Source: Bradyrhizobium commune (GTDB taxonomy: Bacteria; Pseudomonadota; Alphaproteobacteria; Rhizobiales; Xanthobacteraceae). Taken from it: a stretch of 64,000 nt of DNA. The notes under the pieces are model-generated. The model was not told the DNA's origin, searched no databases, and saw only the letters and a list, made by a program, of their open reading frames with translations. The stretch is taken from positions 6,200,001 through 6,264,000 of the forward strand of contig NZ_CP061379.1 in NCBI RefSeq assembly GCF_015624505.1, in the 5' to 3' direction. Position numbers and translations under genes: made by a program. Shown one piece after another: positions 44,643 through 56,300 of this stretch (its first letter is position 1; every line of letters starts with the position of its first letter).

Positions 44643-45566
44643 ATGTCCAGCTCATCGACGTCCGATACACCGACCACGCTTTCTTTCGAGGAACTCGCCG
44701 AGGCCATCAAGGGCCGCCGCTCCGATTACGGCCATATCAGCGGGCTCCAGCTCGACCGCTACGCGCCGGCCGAGGCCTGGTCGAGCCTGCCCTACCGCCC
44801 CGTCTTCGTCGGCGACACCGAGACCGGCGTGCTCCATGGCGGCGTCGTCACCGCGATGCTGGACGAGAGCTGCGGCATGGCGGTGCAGCTCGCGCTCGAC
44901 GGCACGCGCGCGATCGCAACGCTCGATTTGCGGATCGACTATCAGAAGCCGGCGACGCCCGGCCTCGACATCAAGGCGCATTCGGTCTGCTACCGCACGA
45001 CCCGCTCGATCGCCTTCGTGCGTTCCACGGCCTATCAGGAGTCGGAGGACGATCCGGTCGCAACCGCCACCGCCTGCTTCATGATCGGCGCCAACCGCAC
45101 CAACATGCTCGCCGATCGCAGGATGGACGACGGCAACGTCTCGACGCTGGAGGCGCCGGAGGATCCGAATGGCCCGTTCGCCAACAGCCCGTTCGCGCGC
45201 TGTCTCGGCATCCGCGTCAACGACGACGGCACGCTGACGATGCCGTTCTCGCCGATGATCATCGGCAACCCGATTTTGCCCGCGATTCATGGCGGCATGA
45301 CCGGCGCCTTCCTCGAGACCACCGCGATCCTCGGCGTCAGGCGCGAGCTGGGAACGGCGGCGCTGCCGAAGCCGATCGGGCTGACGGTCAATTATCTGCG
45401 CTCCGGCCGCGCGCTCGACAGTCTTGCCAATGTCTCGATCGTGAAACAGGGCCGGCGTATCGTCGCCTTCGAGGCGCGGGCCTGGCAGGACGATCCGGAC
45501 AAGCCGATCGCCTCCGCCTTCGGTCATTTCATGCTGCGGCCTGCGCCCGGAAACGACGAGGAATAG
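44643..45566 (+). CDS. Acyl-CoA thioesterase with two hotdog domains (PaaI type)
   Basis: A 307-residue protein with two hotdog folds: residues about 50-160 (TGVLHGGVVTAMLDESCGMAV, LDLRIDYQKPAT) and 190-300 (LPAIHGGMTGAFLETTAIL, TVNYLRSGRAL). The H-G-G motif and the following acidic residue in each half are the usual active-site elements of PaaI-type thioesterases, which hydrolyse aryl- or acyl-CoA. The substrate is open. A short perfect hairpin (45583-45598) lies after the stop. Confidence 0.88.
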   Translation: MSSSSTSDTPTTLSFEELAEAIKGRRSDYGHISGLQLDRYAPAEAWSSLPYRPVFVGDTETGVLHGGVVTAMLDESCGMAVQLALDGTRAIATLDLRIDYQKPATPGLDIKAHSVCYRTTRSIAFVRSTAYQESEDDPVATATACFMIGANRTNMLADRRMDDGNVSTLEAPEDPNGPFANSPFARCLGIRVNDDGTLTMPFSPMIIGNPILPAIHGGMTGAFLETTAILGVRRELGTAALPKPIGLTVNYLRSGRALDSLANVSIVKQGRRIVAFEARAWQDDPDKPIASAFGHFMLRPAPGNDEE

Positions 45567-45627
45567 GCGTATTTCACTTGACGGCCGGGGTTCCGGCCAC
45601 AACGATAGCGCGTTCCCGGAAGAAGAA

Positions 45628-46011
45628 TTGGGTCGAGGTATTGGGTTGCGGCATCCGATCGACATCGTCGCCATGTTTGCCGCCATCTGGCTGTTGGCCT
45701 CGATGGTGCTCGACGCGGTGACGCCGAAGGAGCTGACCGCCGTCCTGATCGCCATCGCGATCGGGCCCGCCATCGTCATCACCGCCGTGTTCTATTATCT
45801 GCGCTGCCCGCGTACTGATTTCGCGGTGATGTTCGCCGCACTCTGGCTGATCTCGGACATCGCGATCGCCTTCATCTCGCCGAAGGAGCTGCCGCACTGG
45901 CTGCTCGTGCTCGGCTTCGTGCCGGCGACGATCATCGGCATCGTGCTGCACTGGCAGCGCTTCCAGCGCCGCCATGAGCGGTTGCCGCTGCCCTCGGCGA
46001 AGCGCGGCTAG
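45628..46011 (+). CDS. Small membrane protein with internal duplication
   Basis: A 127-residue protein with four hydrophobic helices. The halves are duplicated: VAMFAAIWLLASMVLDAVTP in the first and AVMFAALWLISDIAIAFISP in the second, each followed by KEL and another helix. It starts at TTG 45628 with GGAAGAAG just upstream; ATG 45673 is the alternative. Function unknown. The end faces the poxB gene. Confidence 0.7.
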   Translation: MGRGIGLRHPIDIVAMFAAIWLLASMVLDAVTPKELTAVLIAIAIGPAIVITAVFYYLRCPRTDFAVMFAALWLISDIAIAFISPKELPHWLLVLGFVPATIIGIVLHWQRFQRRHERLPLPSAKRG

Positions 46012-46021
46012 CGCGATGGTA

Positions 46022-46045
46022 CACCTCTCCCCGTCGGGAGAGGTG
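46022..46045. terminator. Hairpin between convergent genes
   Basis: Perfect 10-bp stem CACCTCTCCC/GGGAGAGGTG with a 4-base loop, between the small membrane protein and poxB ends. The stem sequence is related to the hairpins at 5019 and 5127. It could act as a bidirectional terminator, although U-tracts are lacking. Confidence 0.55.
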
Positions 46046-46068
46046 AAGCAAACGCCGCCGCGCCGAAA

Positions 46069-47805
46069 TCAGCGTGACAGCAAGTTCGTTTTCGCGAGAT
46101 CGAGCACCTCGTCGCCACGACCGCTCATCACCGCGCGCAACACCCACAGGCTAAAGCCCTTGACTTGCTCGGCCGTAATGGTCGGCGGCATCGACAGCTC
46201 CTGCTTGGCGGTGACGACGTCGAGCAGCGCCGGGCCGTTGTGGGCCAGCATGTCCTTCATCGCGCCCGGCAGCTCGCCGGGGTCCTCGACGCGCTTGGCG
46301 AAGATACCCATCGCGCGCGCCATCGCCGCGAAGTCGGGATTCTCCAGATCGACATTGGTGTCGACGAAGCCGGCCGCCTTCATCTCCAGCGCGACGAAGC
46401 CGAGCACGCCGTTGTTGAAGACCACGACCTTCACCGGCAGCTTCATCTGCGTCAGCGTGATCAGATCGCCCATCAGCATGGTGAAGCCGCCGTCGCCGGA
46501 GAGCGAGATCACCTGCCGGCCAGGCTGGGCGGCCTGCACGCCGATCGCCTGCGGCATGGCGTTGGCCATCGAGCCGTGCACGAGCGAGCCGATCAGCCGG
46601 CGGCGGCCGTTCATGCCGAGATAGCGCGCGGCCCAGATCGTGGGCGTGCCGACATCGGCGGTGAAGGCGGCATCTTCCGACGCGTGATCGCTGATGACTT
46701 TTGCGAGATATTGCGGATGGATCGGCTTTGCTCCAGGCGTGCCCTTGGCGAGCGAGTCCAGACCCTCGCGCGCCTTCTTGTAATGCGCGATGGCATCATC
46801 GAGATGCTTGCGCTGCGTCTTGGTCTTCAAGAGCGGCAGCAGCGCCTCGATGGTGAGCTTGACGTCGCCGACGAGGCCGAGATCGATCCTGCACCGCCGT
46901 CCCAGATTTTCGGGGCGGATGTCGATCTGCGCGATCTGGCAGTCGGTCGGGAAGAACTGCTTGTAGGGGAAGTCAGTCCCGAGCATCACCAGCGCGTCGC
47001 AGGCGTGCATGGCGGCATAGCCCGAGGAGAAACCGATGAAGCCGGTCATGCCGACATCGTAGGGGTTGTCGTACTCGACATGCTCCTTGCCGCCGAGCGC
47101 ATGCACGATCGGGCTCTTCAGGCTTTCTGCGAGCTGCATCAGCGGCGCATGCGCGCCGGCACAGCCGCGGCCGCAGAACAGGGTGATGCGCTCGGCGCCG
47201 TTGAGGAGATCGGCGAGCGCCTTGAGCTCATCGGCCGGCGGCACGACTTTTGGCGCTGCGAGCGAAAGCCCGCGCGTGGTCGACAGCGCACGCTTCGGCG
47301 GTGCGCGGAAGGCAACATCGCCGGGCATGGCGACGACGGCGACGCCGCGCAGGCCCACGGCGGCGCGGATCGCGTTCTCCAGCACGTAGGGCAGCTGGCT
47401 CGGATCCGAGACCAGCTCGCAATAATGGCTGCATTCGCGGAACAGGTTTTGCGGATGGGTCTCCTGGAAATAGCCGCCGCCGATCTCGGCCGAGGGGATC
47501 TGCGCCGCGATCGCCAGCACCGGAACGCGGCTGCGATGCGCGTCGAACAGGCCGTTGATCAGATGCAGATTGCCCGGGCCGCAGGAGCCCGCGCAGACCG
47601 CGAGGCTCCCCGTCATCTCGGCTTCGCCGGCGGCCGCGAACGCCGCGACCTCCTCGTGGCGGACGTGAATCCAGTCGATGGTGCCGCGGCGGCGCAGCGC
47701 TTCGGTGAGACCGTTCAGGCTGTCGCCGACGATGCCGTAGATCCGCTTGACGCCGGCCTGTTCGAGCGTTGCCACGAACAGATCGGCCACGTTGTTGATC
47801 GCCAT
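46069..47805 (-). CDS. poxB: Pyruvate:quinone oxidoreductase (PoxB)
   Basis: A 578-residue thiamine-diphosphate and FAD enzyme that oxidises pyruvate to acetate and CO2 and feeds electrons to ubiquinone at the membrane. Signatures: catalytic-type Glu in [12 protein letters not shown] (about residue 51), [39 protein letters not shown], and the diphosphate motif [11 protein letters not shown] to VVFNN. The C-terminal stretch [14 protein letters not shown] matches the lipid-activated membrane-binding end of PoxB. AGGAGA precedes ATG 47805. Confidence 0.93.
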   Translation of the reverse strand: MAINNVADLFVATLEQAGVKRIYGIVGDSLNGLTEALRRRGTIDWIHVRHEEVAAFAAAGEAEMTGSLAVCAGSCGPGNLHLINGLFDAHRSRVPVLAIAAQIPSAEIGGGYFQETHPQNLFRECSHYCELVSDPSQLPYVLENAIRAAVGLRGVAVVAMPGDVAFRAPPKRALSTTRGLSLAAPKVVPPADELKALADLLNGAERITLFCGRGCAGAHAPLMQLAESLKSPIVHALGGKEHVEYDNPYDVGMTGFIGFSSGYAAMHACDALVMLGTDFPYKQFFPTDCQIAQIDIRPENLGRRCRIDLGLVGDVKLTIEALLPLLKTKTQRKHLDDAIAHYKKAREGLDSLAKGTPGAKPIHPQYLAKVISDHASEDAAFTADVGTPTIWAARYLGMNGRRRLIGSLVHGSMANAMPQAIGVQAAQPGRQVISLSGDGGFTMLMGDLITLTQMKLPVKVVVFNNGVLGFVALEMKAAGFVDTNVDLENPDFAAMARAMGIFAKRVEDPGELPGAMKDMLAHNGPALLDVVTAKQELSMPPTITAEQVKGFSLWVLRAVMSGRGDEVLDLAKTNLLSR

Positions 47806-47885
47806 GTCGGTCTCCTGATCTCGCGAGTGCGGCAAGATAGGATAGAAGGCGACCGTGACGGCATCACGGCTTGTTTATTGCCGCG

Positions 47886-48536
47886 TCAGTCTTTCACAAT
47901 CGCCCGATCATAGGCCGTGATCGTCGCCTTCGCACGCCCCGCGACATCGGCGGCCGACATACCGGGCTTGTAGAGGCTGGAACCGAGCCCGAAGGCGGTG
48001 ACGCCGCCCTTGATGTACTCGGCAAAACTCTGATCGGAGACGCCGCCGACCGCGGCGATCATCACCCCGGCGGGCAGCACGGCGCGGATCGCGGCGATGC
48101 CGGATGCGCCAAGCACGCTCGCCGGAAAGAATTTCAGGCCCGATGCGCCGGAGCGCGCGGCCAGCAGCGCCTCGGTCGGCGAGAACACGCCGGGCAGCGT
48201 GAGCATGGCATACTGATGCGCACGCGCGAGCACCTGGGTATCCACATTCGGCGAGACCATCAGCGTGCCGCCCACGTCGTTGAGACGATCGACATCCGCC
48301 GTGGTCAGCACCGTGCCGGCGCCGATCAGCACGCCGGCCGGCGCGAGCTTCGCGGCAATCCCGATGGAGCGGAACGGATCGGGCGAGTTCAGGGGAATCT
48401 CGATCGCGGTCATGCCAGCCTCGATCAGCACGCCGACGATGGCCTCGGTCTCCTCGGGCTTGACGCCGCGCAGGATCGCGACCAGCGGACGCTTCATCGG
48501 CGGAAATGGAACGCTCATCTCAAGAATCCTTTTCAT
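47886..48536 (-). CDS. dgoA: 2-dehydro-3-deoxy-6-phosphogalactonate aldolase
   Basis: A 216-residue class I aldolase of the KDPG/KDPGal family, cleaving KDPGal to pyruvate and glyceraldehyde 3-phosphate. Key segments are LVAILRGVKPEETEAI, the Glu in AIEIPLNSP, GAGTVLT and the Lys Schiff-base region SGLKFFPAS. Start 48536 overlaps the stop of the kinase gene by 4 bases (ATGA), supporting this start even though the family N-terminus begins nearer 48497. The kinase makes its substrate. Confidence 0.93.
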   Translation of the reverse strand: MKRILEMSVPFPPMKRPLVAILRGVKPEETEAIVGVLIEAGMTAIEIPLNSPDPFRSIGIAAKLAPAGVLIGAGTVLTTADVDRLNDVGGTLMVSPNVDTQVLARAHQYAMLTLPGVFSPTEALLAARSGASGLKFFPASVLGASGIAAIRAVLPAGVMIAAVGGVSDQSFAEYIKGGVTAFGLGSSLYKPGMSAADVAGRAKATITAYDRAIVKD

Positions 48537-49447
48537 GTCGTCCAGATCGCAGCGGCTGCCATCGACAGGCCGCGGCGGACGGCGTCGTCGGCGTCGATCG
48601 GCTTCACCGCAATCGACAGCGCGTCGAACGCCTGCCGGTACAGCGCCGCAAGCTGCCCCGCGGCAATCAATGTAATGCCGTCTTTCGGCACGACGCCGGA
48701 GAGTCCTGCCGCCAGCTCCGCGCCGATCAACGTGCCCGACAGCGTCTCGCGCGCCGCGGCCGGCGTGCCGCCGAACAGCAGCTGGCGCGACCGCGCGGTG
48801 AACAAGAGGTTTGCGGCGAAAGCCGGCGCCTCATACGCGGCTTTCACCGCCGCCCCGAAGCTTGCGACGTCCTCAGCGTCAGCGGCGCCGGCGACTGCCA
48901 GCGACAAAATCGTCTCGCGCGAGACCACGCTGAAGAGCTCGCCGGTCATGAAGGTGGAAAAATGCGCGACGGTGCCGTCCTGCACGCGCACCCATTTCGA
49001 ATGCGTGCCGGGCATGCAGACCAGCGCCTCGCCTGCGGCGTCGAGGCCGAGCGCGCCGAGCAATTGCGTCTCCTCGCCGCGCATCACGTCCGGCGACTTG
49101 GCGTCGCGTTGCGCGATGCCCGGCAGGATGCGGATGTCGCGCGCCTCGCCCGGCACGCGCGCGGCCTGCTTCAGGATGGCCGCGAGCGGCGCCGGCGTGT
49201 CGACATAGCCGGCCTCGACCCAGCCGGTCTTGGCGCCGGCCATGCCGCAGACGAGAACCGGCAGATGATCCGGCACCGCGACCGCCGCAAGGTGCGAATG
49301 CAGCACGCCGGCAAAGCCGGCCTTGGCCGCGGCCATCATGCCCTCGTCGCTGCGGCGCTCCGCCAGCACCTGACCGCCACGGTCGACCAGCCACAGGCGA
49401 AAGCTGCTGGTGCCCCAGTCCACCGCAACATAAGCAGGCTCGGTCAT
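48533..49447 (-). CDS. dgoK: 2-dehydro-3-deoxygalactonokinase
   Basis: A 304-residue kinase of the FGGY/hexokinase-like DgoK family, with the phosphate motif VAVDWGTSSFRLWLVD at the start, GMAGAKTGWVEAGYVD, and the GTHSKWVRVQDGTVAHF segment typical of DgoK. It phosphorylates 2-keto-3-deoxygalactonate with ATP. It is upstream of and coupled to dgoA. The dehydratase of the pathway is not in the window. ATG 49447 fixes the family N-terminus. Confidence 0.93.
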   Translation of the reverse strand: MTEPAYVAVDWGTSSFRLWLVDRGGQVLAERRSDEGMMAAAKAGFAGVLHSHLAAVAVPDHLPVLVCGMAGAKTGWVEAGYVDTPAPLAAILKQAARVPGEARDIRILPGIAQRDAKSPDVMRGEETQLLGALGLDAAGEALVCMPGTHSKWVRVQDGTVAHFSTFMTGELFSVVSRETILSLAVAGAADAEDVASFGAAVKAAYEAPAFAANLLFTARSRQLLFGGTPAAARETLSGTLIGAELAAGLSGVVPKDGITLIAAGQLAALYRQAFDALSIAVKPIDADDAVRRGLSMAAAAIWTT

Positions 49448-49585
49448 CTCAATTCGGATCCCTGGTCTCACCGGCAAGACATCGTCTCGCGACATTGAGA
49501 CGGCGGCCCTGCAATTCCGCTCCGGGATATCGGCTATTGCCGCCGCAAACCAGCCTTTTCTCGCAGGTCCGGGCACGCGTGGCGC

Positions 49586-49601
49586 TGGCACACCGCTTGC
49601 T
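49586..49601 (+). promoter_or_regulatory. Sigma-54 (-24/-12) promoter
   Basis: TGGCAC, five bases, TTGCT: an exact match to the conserved -24 and -12 elements with correct spacing (GG at 49587-49588, GC at 49599-49600). It lies 65 bases before the monooxygenase ATG in the only gap of that operon. An imperfect dyad with arms CGTCTC (49483-49488) and GAGACG (49497-49502) about 100 bases upstream is a possible activator site. Confidence 0.8.
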
Positions 49602-49665
49602 GAAGCTTCTCCACTCACATCCGTGAACCGCGCAACAAGACGCGTCAATTATGGAGAGGAAACCC

Positions 49666-50763
49666 ATGGAGATCGGCTATTTCACGATGCCTTCGCATCC
49701 GCCGGAGTGCGGCCTGAAGGAAGGGAACGACTGGGACCTGCAAGTCATGCGCTGGCTCGACGAGCTCGGCTATCAGGAGGCCTGGGTCGGCGAGCATCAC
49801 ACGGCGCCCTGGGAACCCAATCCGACGCCGGACCTCCTGATCGCGCAGGCTTTGATGCAGACCAAGCGCCTGCGCATCGGGCCGGGCGGCTTCCTGCTGC
49901 CCTACCATCACCCGGCCGAGCTCGCCAATCGCGTCGCGATGCTCGACCACATGTCCGAGGGCCGGCTCAATTTCGGCGTCGCGGCGAGCGGCCTGCCGAG
50001 CGACTGGGCGATGTTCAACGTCGACGGCATGAGCGGACAGAACCGCGACATGACCCGCGAGGCGCTGGAGATCATCCTGAAGCTGTGGTCCGATCCCGCG
50101 CCCTTCACATACAAAGGCAAGTTCTGGACGGTGACCAAGCCGGACACGATGTTCGACTTCCTCAAGCCGCACATCAAGCCGTTGCAGGCGCCGCATCCGC
50201 CGATCGGCGTCGCCGGTCTCTCGAAGAACTCGGATACGCTGAAGCTTGCTGGCGAGCGCGGCTTCATTCCGATGAGCCTCAATCTCAACCCGGCCTATGT
50301 CGGCAGCCATTGGGACTCAGTCGAGATCGGCGCCGCCAAGACCGGCCGCAAGCCGAACCGGCAGGACTGGCGGCTGGTGCGCGAGGTCTTCATCGCCGAC
50401 ACCGACGAGGAAGCCTGGAAGCTCTCGACCGGCGACATGATGGGCCGGATGATGCACGAGTACTTCCTGCCGCTGCTCGGCCATTTCGGCTTCAAGGACT
50501 ATCTGAAGCACGCCCCCGACGTGCCCGACAGTGACGTCACCGTCGAATATTGCGCCAAACGGAACTGGATCGTCGGTTCGCCGTCGACCGTCGCCGAGAA
50601 GATCGAGAGGATCTACGACGAGGTCGGCGGCTTCGGCGTGCTGCTCGTGTTCGGCTTCGACTACAAGCACATGCCGGAGGCCTGGCACCACTCGCTCTCG
50701 CTGCTCAGCAACGAGGTGATGCCGCGCCTGAAGCATCTCGGTTCCGCAAAGAAGGCGGCTTGA
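49666..50763 (+). CDS. LLM-class flavin-dependent monooxygenase
   Basis: A 365-residue luciferase-like enzyme (TIM-barrel, FMN as substrate). Characteristic segments are GYQEAWVGEHH near residue 45, TKRLRIGPGGFLLPYHHPAE, LDHMSEGRLNFGVA, and the C-terminal VGSPSTVAEKIERIYDEVGGF. It would hydroxylate or cleave an organic substrate with O2 and reduced flavin. The flavin reductase gene follows on the same strand. ATG 49666 is chosen because GGAGAGGAAACCC precedes it; an ATG at 49651 has none. Confidence 0.94.
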   Translation: MEIGYFTMPSHPPECGLKEGNDWDLQVMRWLDELGYQEAWVGEHHTAPWEPNPTPDLLIAQALMQTKRLRIGPGGFLLPYHHPAELANRVAMLDHMSEGRLNFGVAASGLPSDWAMFNVDGMSGQNRDMTREALEIILKLWSDPAPFTYKGKFWTVTKPDTMFDFLKPHIKPLQAPHPPIGVAGLSKNSDTLKLAGERGFIPMSLNLNPAYVGSHWDSVEIGAAKTGRKPNRQDWRLVREVFIADTDEEAWKLSTGDMMGRMMHEYFLPLLGHFGFKDYLKHAPDVPDSDVTVEYCAKRNWIVGSPSTVAEKIERIYDEVGGFGVLLVFGFDYKHMPEAWHHSLSLLSNEVMPRLKHLGSAKKAA

Positions 50764-50769
50764 CGCTCA

Positions 50770-50799
50770 GCGGGTGCGGCGCAATCGTGCCGCACCCGC
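50770..50799 (+). terminator. Intercistronic hairpin
   Basis: Perfect 11-bp stem GCGGGTGCGGC/GCCGCACCCGC with an 8-base loop, 7 bases after the monooxygenase stop and 21 bases before the flavin reductase start. No strong U-tract follows, so it may stabilise or lower, not end, the downstream message. Confidence 0.55.
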
Positions 50800-50820
50800 C
50801 TTCATCTCGGAGACTTCGGC

Positions 50821-51375
50821 GTGAGCGTGGATGCAAAGGATTTCAAGCAGGCGATGCGCCAGTGCGCCGGCGCGGTCGCCCTGGTCACGGTCGGCGCCGA
50901 GCACGGCAAGCGCACCGGGCTGACGGTGACGTCAGCCTGCTCGCTCTCGGACAATCCGCCGTCGCTGATCGTCTGCGTCAACCGCAACGCCAGCGCGCAC
51001 GCCCGCATCCGCGAGGAAGGCGCCTTCGCGATCAACTTTCTGCAGGAGGATCACGCGCTGCTGGCACTCACCTTTAGCGGCCAGAAGGGCGTCAATGGCG
51101 ACGACCGCTTTGCGTTCGGCCAATGGACGCGCGGAGCGACAGGCGCGCCGGTGCTCACCGATGCGGTCGCCGCATTCGATTGTGTGCTGATGCAAGAGTT
51201 CGAGACCAGGACGCATTCGATCTTCGTCGGCGAGGTGCGCGGCGCGACGCATTCCGAAGGAGCTGCGCCGCTCGTGTATCTGCGCAGCAGCTTCCATGTC
51301 CCTCACGAAATCCGCGAGACCGTTTCAGTCGGCGATCTCGATTCGCGGCATCTGAGCTGGACGGATTTTTCGTAA
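50821..51375 (+). CDS. Flavin reductase, partner of the LLM monooxygenase
   Basis: A 184-residue FMN-binding split-barrel protein of the HpaC/DszD type. Segments: AMRQCAGAVALVTVGAEHG, GLTVTSACSLSDNPPSLIVCVNR (flavin site), EGAFAINFLQEDH, and the C-terminal LVYLRSSFHV. It uses NAD(P)H to make reduced flavin for the monooxygenase encoded upstream. Start is GTG 50821 with CGGAGA in front. Its stop is 7 bases from the stop of the convergent sigma-54 activator gene. Confidence 0.93.
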   Translation: MSVDAKDFKQAMRQCAGAVALVTVGAEHGKRTGLTVTSACSLSDNPPSLIVCVNRNASAHARIREEGAFAINFLQEDHALLALTFSGQKGVNGDDRFAFGQWTRGATGAPVLTDAVAAFDCVLMQEFETRTHSIFVGEVRGATHSEGAAPLVYLRSSFHVPHEIRETVSVGDLDSRHLSWTDFS

Positions 51376-51381
51376 GGAGCC

Positions 51382-53229
<1,848 letters not shown>

Positions 53230-53325
53230 CGCGGACGTCTCCACCCTGTACTATTGTGCAAAGTCTGGCACCACAGGCAGGGAAGTCAATCAGGAACCGG
53301 GACGCAGGCTATTGCTGCACTGCCC

Positions 53326-56300
53326 TCACCATGTATCGATGCACGGCCGCTTCTTCCCCGTCCGCGCGGGTGGGCTCGGCACGGAGCGCAAGCCGGCCAT
53401 GATCCAGCGCCGCGTCTCGGCGGGATCGATGACGTTGTCGATCTCGAACACCGAGGCGATCGAGACCGCCTTGCCGTTGGCATAGAGCTCGGCGACCTTG
53501 TTGCGATAATAGGTCTCGCGTTCCTCCGGATCGGCGATCGCCTCCATCTCCTTGCGGAAGCCGAGGCGGACATAGCCTTCGAGGCCCATGCCGCCGAACT
53601 CGCCGGTCGGCCACGCCGCGGTGAAGAAGGAGGCGTGGAAGCCGCCGCCGATCATCGACTGCGCGCCAAGCCCGTAGCCCTTGCGCAGCACGATGCCAAA
53701 CAGCGGCACGGTCAGGCTCGCGCCTGTCACGAACATGCGCGAGACATGGCGCACGATCGCGGTCTTCTCTGCCTCCGGGCCGACCATGAAGCCGGGCGTG
53801 TCGCAGAGTGAGACGATCGGCAGATCGAAGGCATCGCAGAGCTGGAGGAAGCGCGCGGCCTTGTCGCCGGCATCGGCATCGATCGCGCCGCCGAGATGGC
53901 GCGGATTGTTGGCGATCAGGCCGAACGGTTTGCCCTCGATGCGGATCAGCGCCGTGATCATGCCGACGCCGTAGTCGCGACGCAGCTCCAGCACGCTGTC
54001 CTTGTCCGCGACGAGGTCGATAACGCTGCGGATGTCGTAGACGCGCAGGCGGTTCTCGGGAATGGCGCGGCGGAGCAGGCGCTGGTCGGCGGCTTCCCAA
54101 TCCGTCACCGCGCCCTGGAAATAGGACAGGTATTTTTGCGCGACGGATGTCGCCTCCTCCTCGTCCTCGACCAGGATGTCGATGACGCCGTTGGGCGACT
54201 GGAACGAGACCGGGCCGACCTCGGCCGGATGATAGACGCCGAGCCCACCGCCCTCGATCATCGCCGGGCCGCCCATGCCGATCGAGGCATTCCTGGTGGC
54301 GATGATCACGTCGCAGCAGCCAAGCATCGCGGCGTTGCCGGCGAAGCAATAGCCGGAGACGACGCCGATCACCGGCACGAGCCCGGAGAGTCTTGCGAAC
54401 TGCACGAAGGACGGACCGTCGAGGCCGGTCATGCCGAGCCGGTCGGTGTCGCCGGGCCGGCCGCCGCCGCCCTCGGCATAAAACACCAGCGGCACGCGCC
54501 AATCTTCCGCCAAGGTCAGCATGCGGTCGATCTTCTTGTGATTCATGTGGCCCTGCGTGCCCGCGAGCACGGTGTAGTCATAGGCCACGACGATGCAGCG
54601 CGCGGTATCGGGGCTGAATTTTTCGGCGTTGACGGTCGCGACACCCATCACGAGGCCGTCGGCCGGCGTATTCTTGATGAGATCGTCGAGCTTGCGGCGG
54701 CGCCGCTGCGCCGCGATCGCGAGGCTGCCATATTCCATGAACGAGCCGTCATCGACCAGCTGCGTGACGTTCTCGCGCGCGGTGCGCTGATTGGTGTTGC
54801 GGCGGCGCTCGACCGAGGCCGGGCGGTTCGCATCGAGCGTGTTGGCCTGGCGCGCGATCAGCTCAGCCAGATCGGGGCGGATATGGTCGAGATCGATGTC
54901 GGCTTCCGCGGCCGTGCTATCAGCGGCAACGTCAAGTGGCTCCAGATACATGATCGGCTCGCCGTGTAGCAGCGTCACGCCGTCGCCGGCGGCAAGCTTC
55001 ATGACCCGCCCGCCCTGCTCGGCCATCACGAGGTGCTCCATCTTCATGGACTCGATCACGGCGAGCTGCTGGCCCGGGCGCACGATCTCGCCTTCCTTCA
55101 CCTGGATGGTGACGATGGTTCCCTGCAAGGGCGCGGCGACCATCACTGCGCCCTCGGGCACCGCTTGCGCGACGTGGGCTTCGGCGGCGTGAGCGCCGCT
55201 TCGCTCGGCTGCCGCAAAATACAGCGGCTTGGCCGCACCGTCGGCCGCCTCGACGAGCTTTGCGATGTTGCGATCGATGAAATCGGTCGCGATCCGGTTG
55301 GTCCTGAAGTCGGGGTGCGAGAGCACCGCCTGAAGGAAAGCGATGTTGGTGACGACACCGTCGATCCGGAATTCGCGCAAGGCGCGCGACGCCTTTGCGA
55401 CCACGTCATGCCAGGCCTCGCCCGGCGTATGCACGATGACTTTTGCAAGCAGCGAGTCGAAGGCAGCGCTGGTCTTGTAGCCGGCATAGCCAAAGCTATC
55501 GACGCGCACACCGGGCCCCGACGGCGGCTCGAACACGGCGAGCACGCCGCCGGTCGGATGCGTGGCACCCGTCTCGTCCAGCGTCTCCATGTTGACGCGG
55601 AGCTGTATGGCATAGCCGCGCGGCTTGGCGATCGATCCTTGTGCAAGACTGAGAGAAGCGAGCGAGCTGCCTGCCGCGACCGCAAGCTGGGCGCGGACGA
55701 GATCGAGGCCGAGCACCTCCTCCGTCACGGTGTGCTCGACCTGGAGCCGCGGATTGGCCTCGATGAAGGCGAAGGTGTCGTCGGCGCCGCCGTCGACCAG
55801 AAACTCGAAGGTGCCGAGATTGTCGTATGACGCGGCCGTCGCAAGCTGCTTCGCCGCTTCGATGATGCGGCCGCGCAGAGTGTCACTGAGCGAGGGGCTC
55901 GGCGCCACCTCGACCAGCTTCTGGTGCCGGCGCTGGATGGTGCATTCGCGCTCCCAGAGATGCGAGATCGCGCCATGGCGGTCGCCGATAATCTGCACCT
56001 CGATGTGGCGCGCCTGCCGGATCAGCCGCTCGGCATAGACGCCGTCGAAGCCGAACGCCGCCTTGGCCTCGGACTGGCAGCGCGCATAGGCTTCCGCGAG
56101 ATCGCTTGCGTTCTCGACCACGCGCATGCCGCGACCGCCGCCGCCGGCCATGGCCTTGATCACGATCGCCGCACTGGCTCCGAGCGAGGTGAAGAACGCA
56201 CTGATCTCGTTCAGGCTTGACGGCCCGCTCGTGCCCGCGATGATCGGCACACCGCAGCGTTTGGCCAGTTGCCGTGCCGCGACCTTGTCGCCGAACAGTT

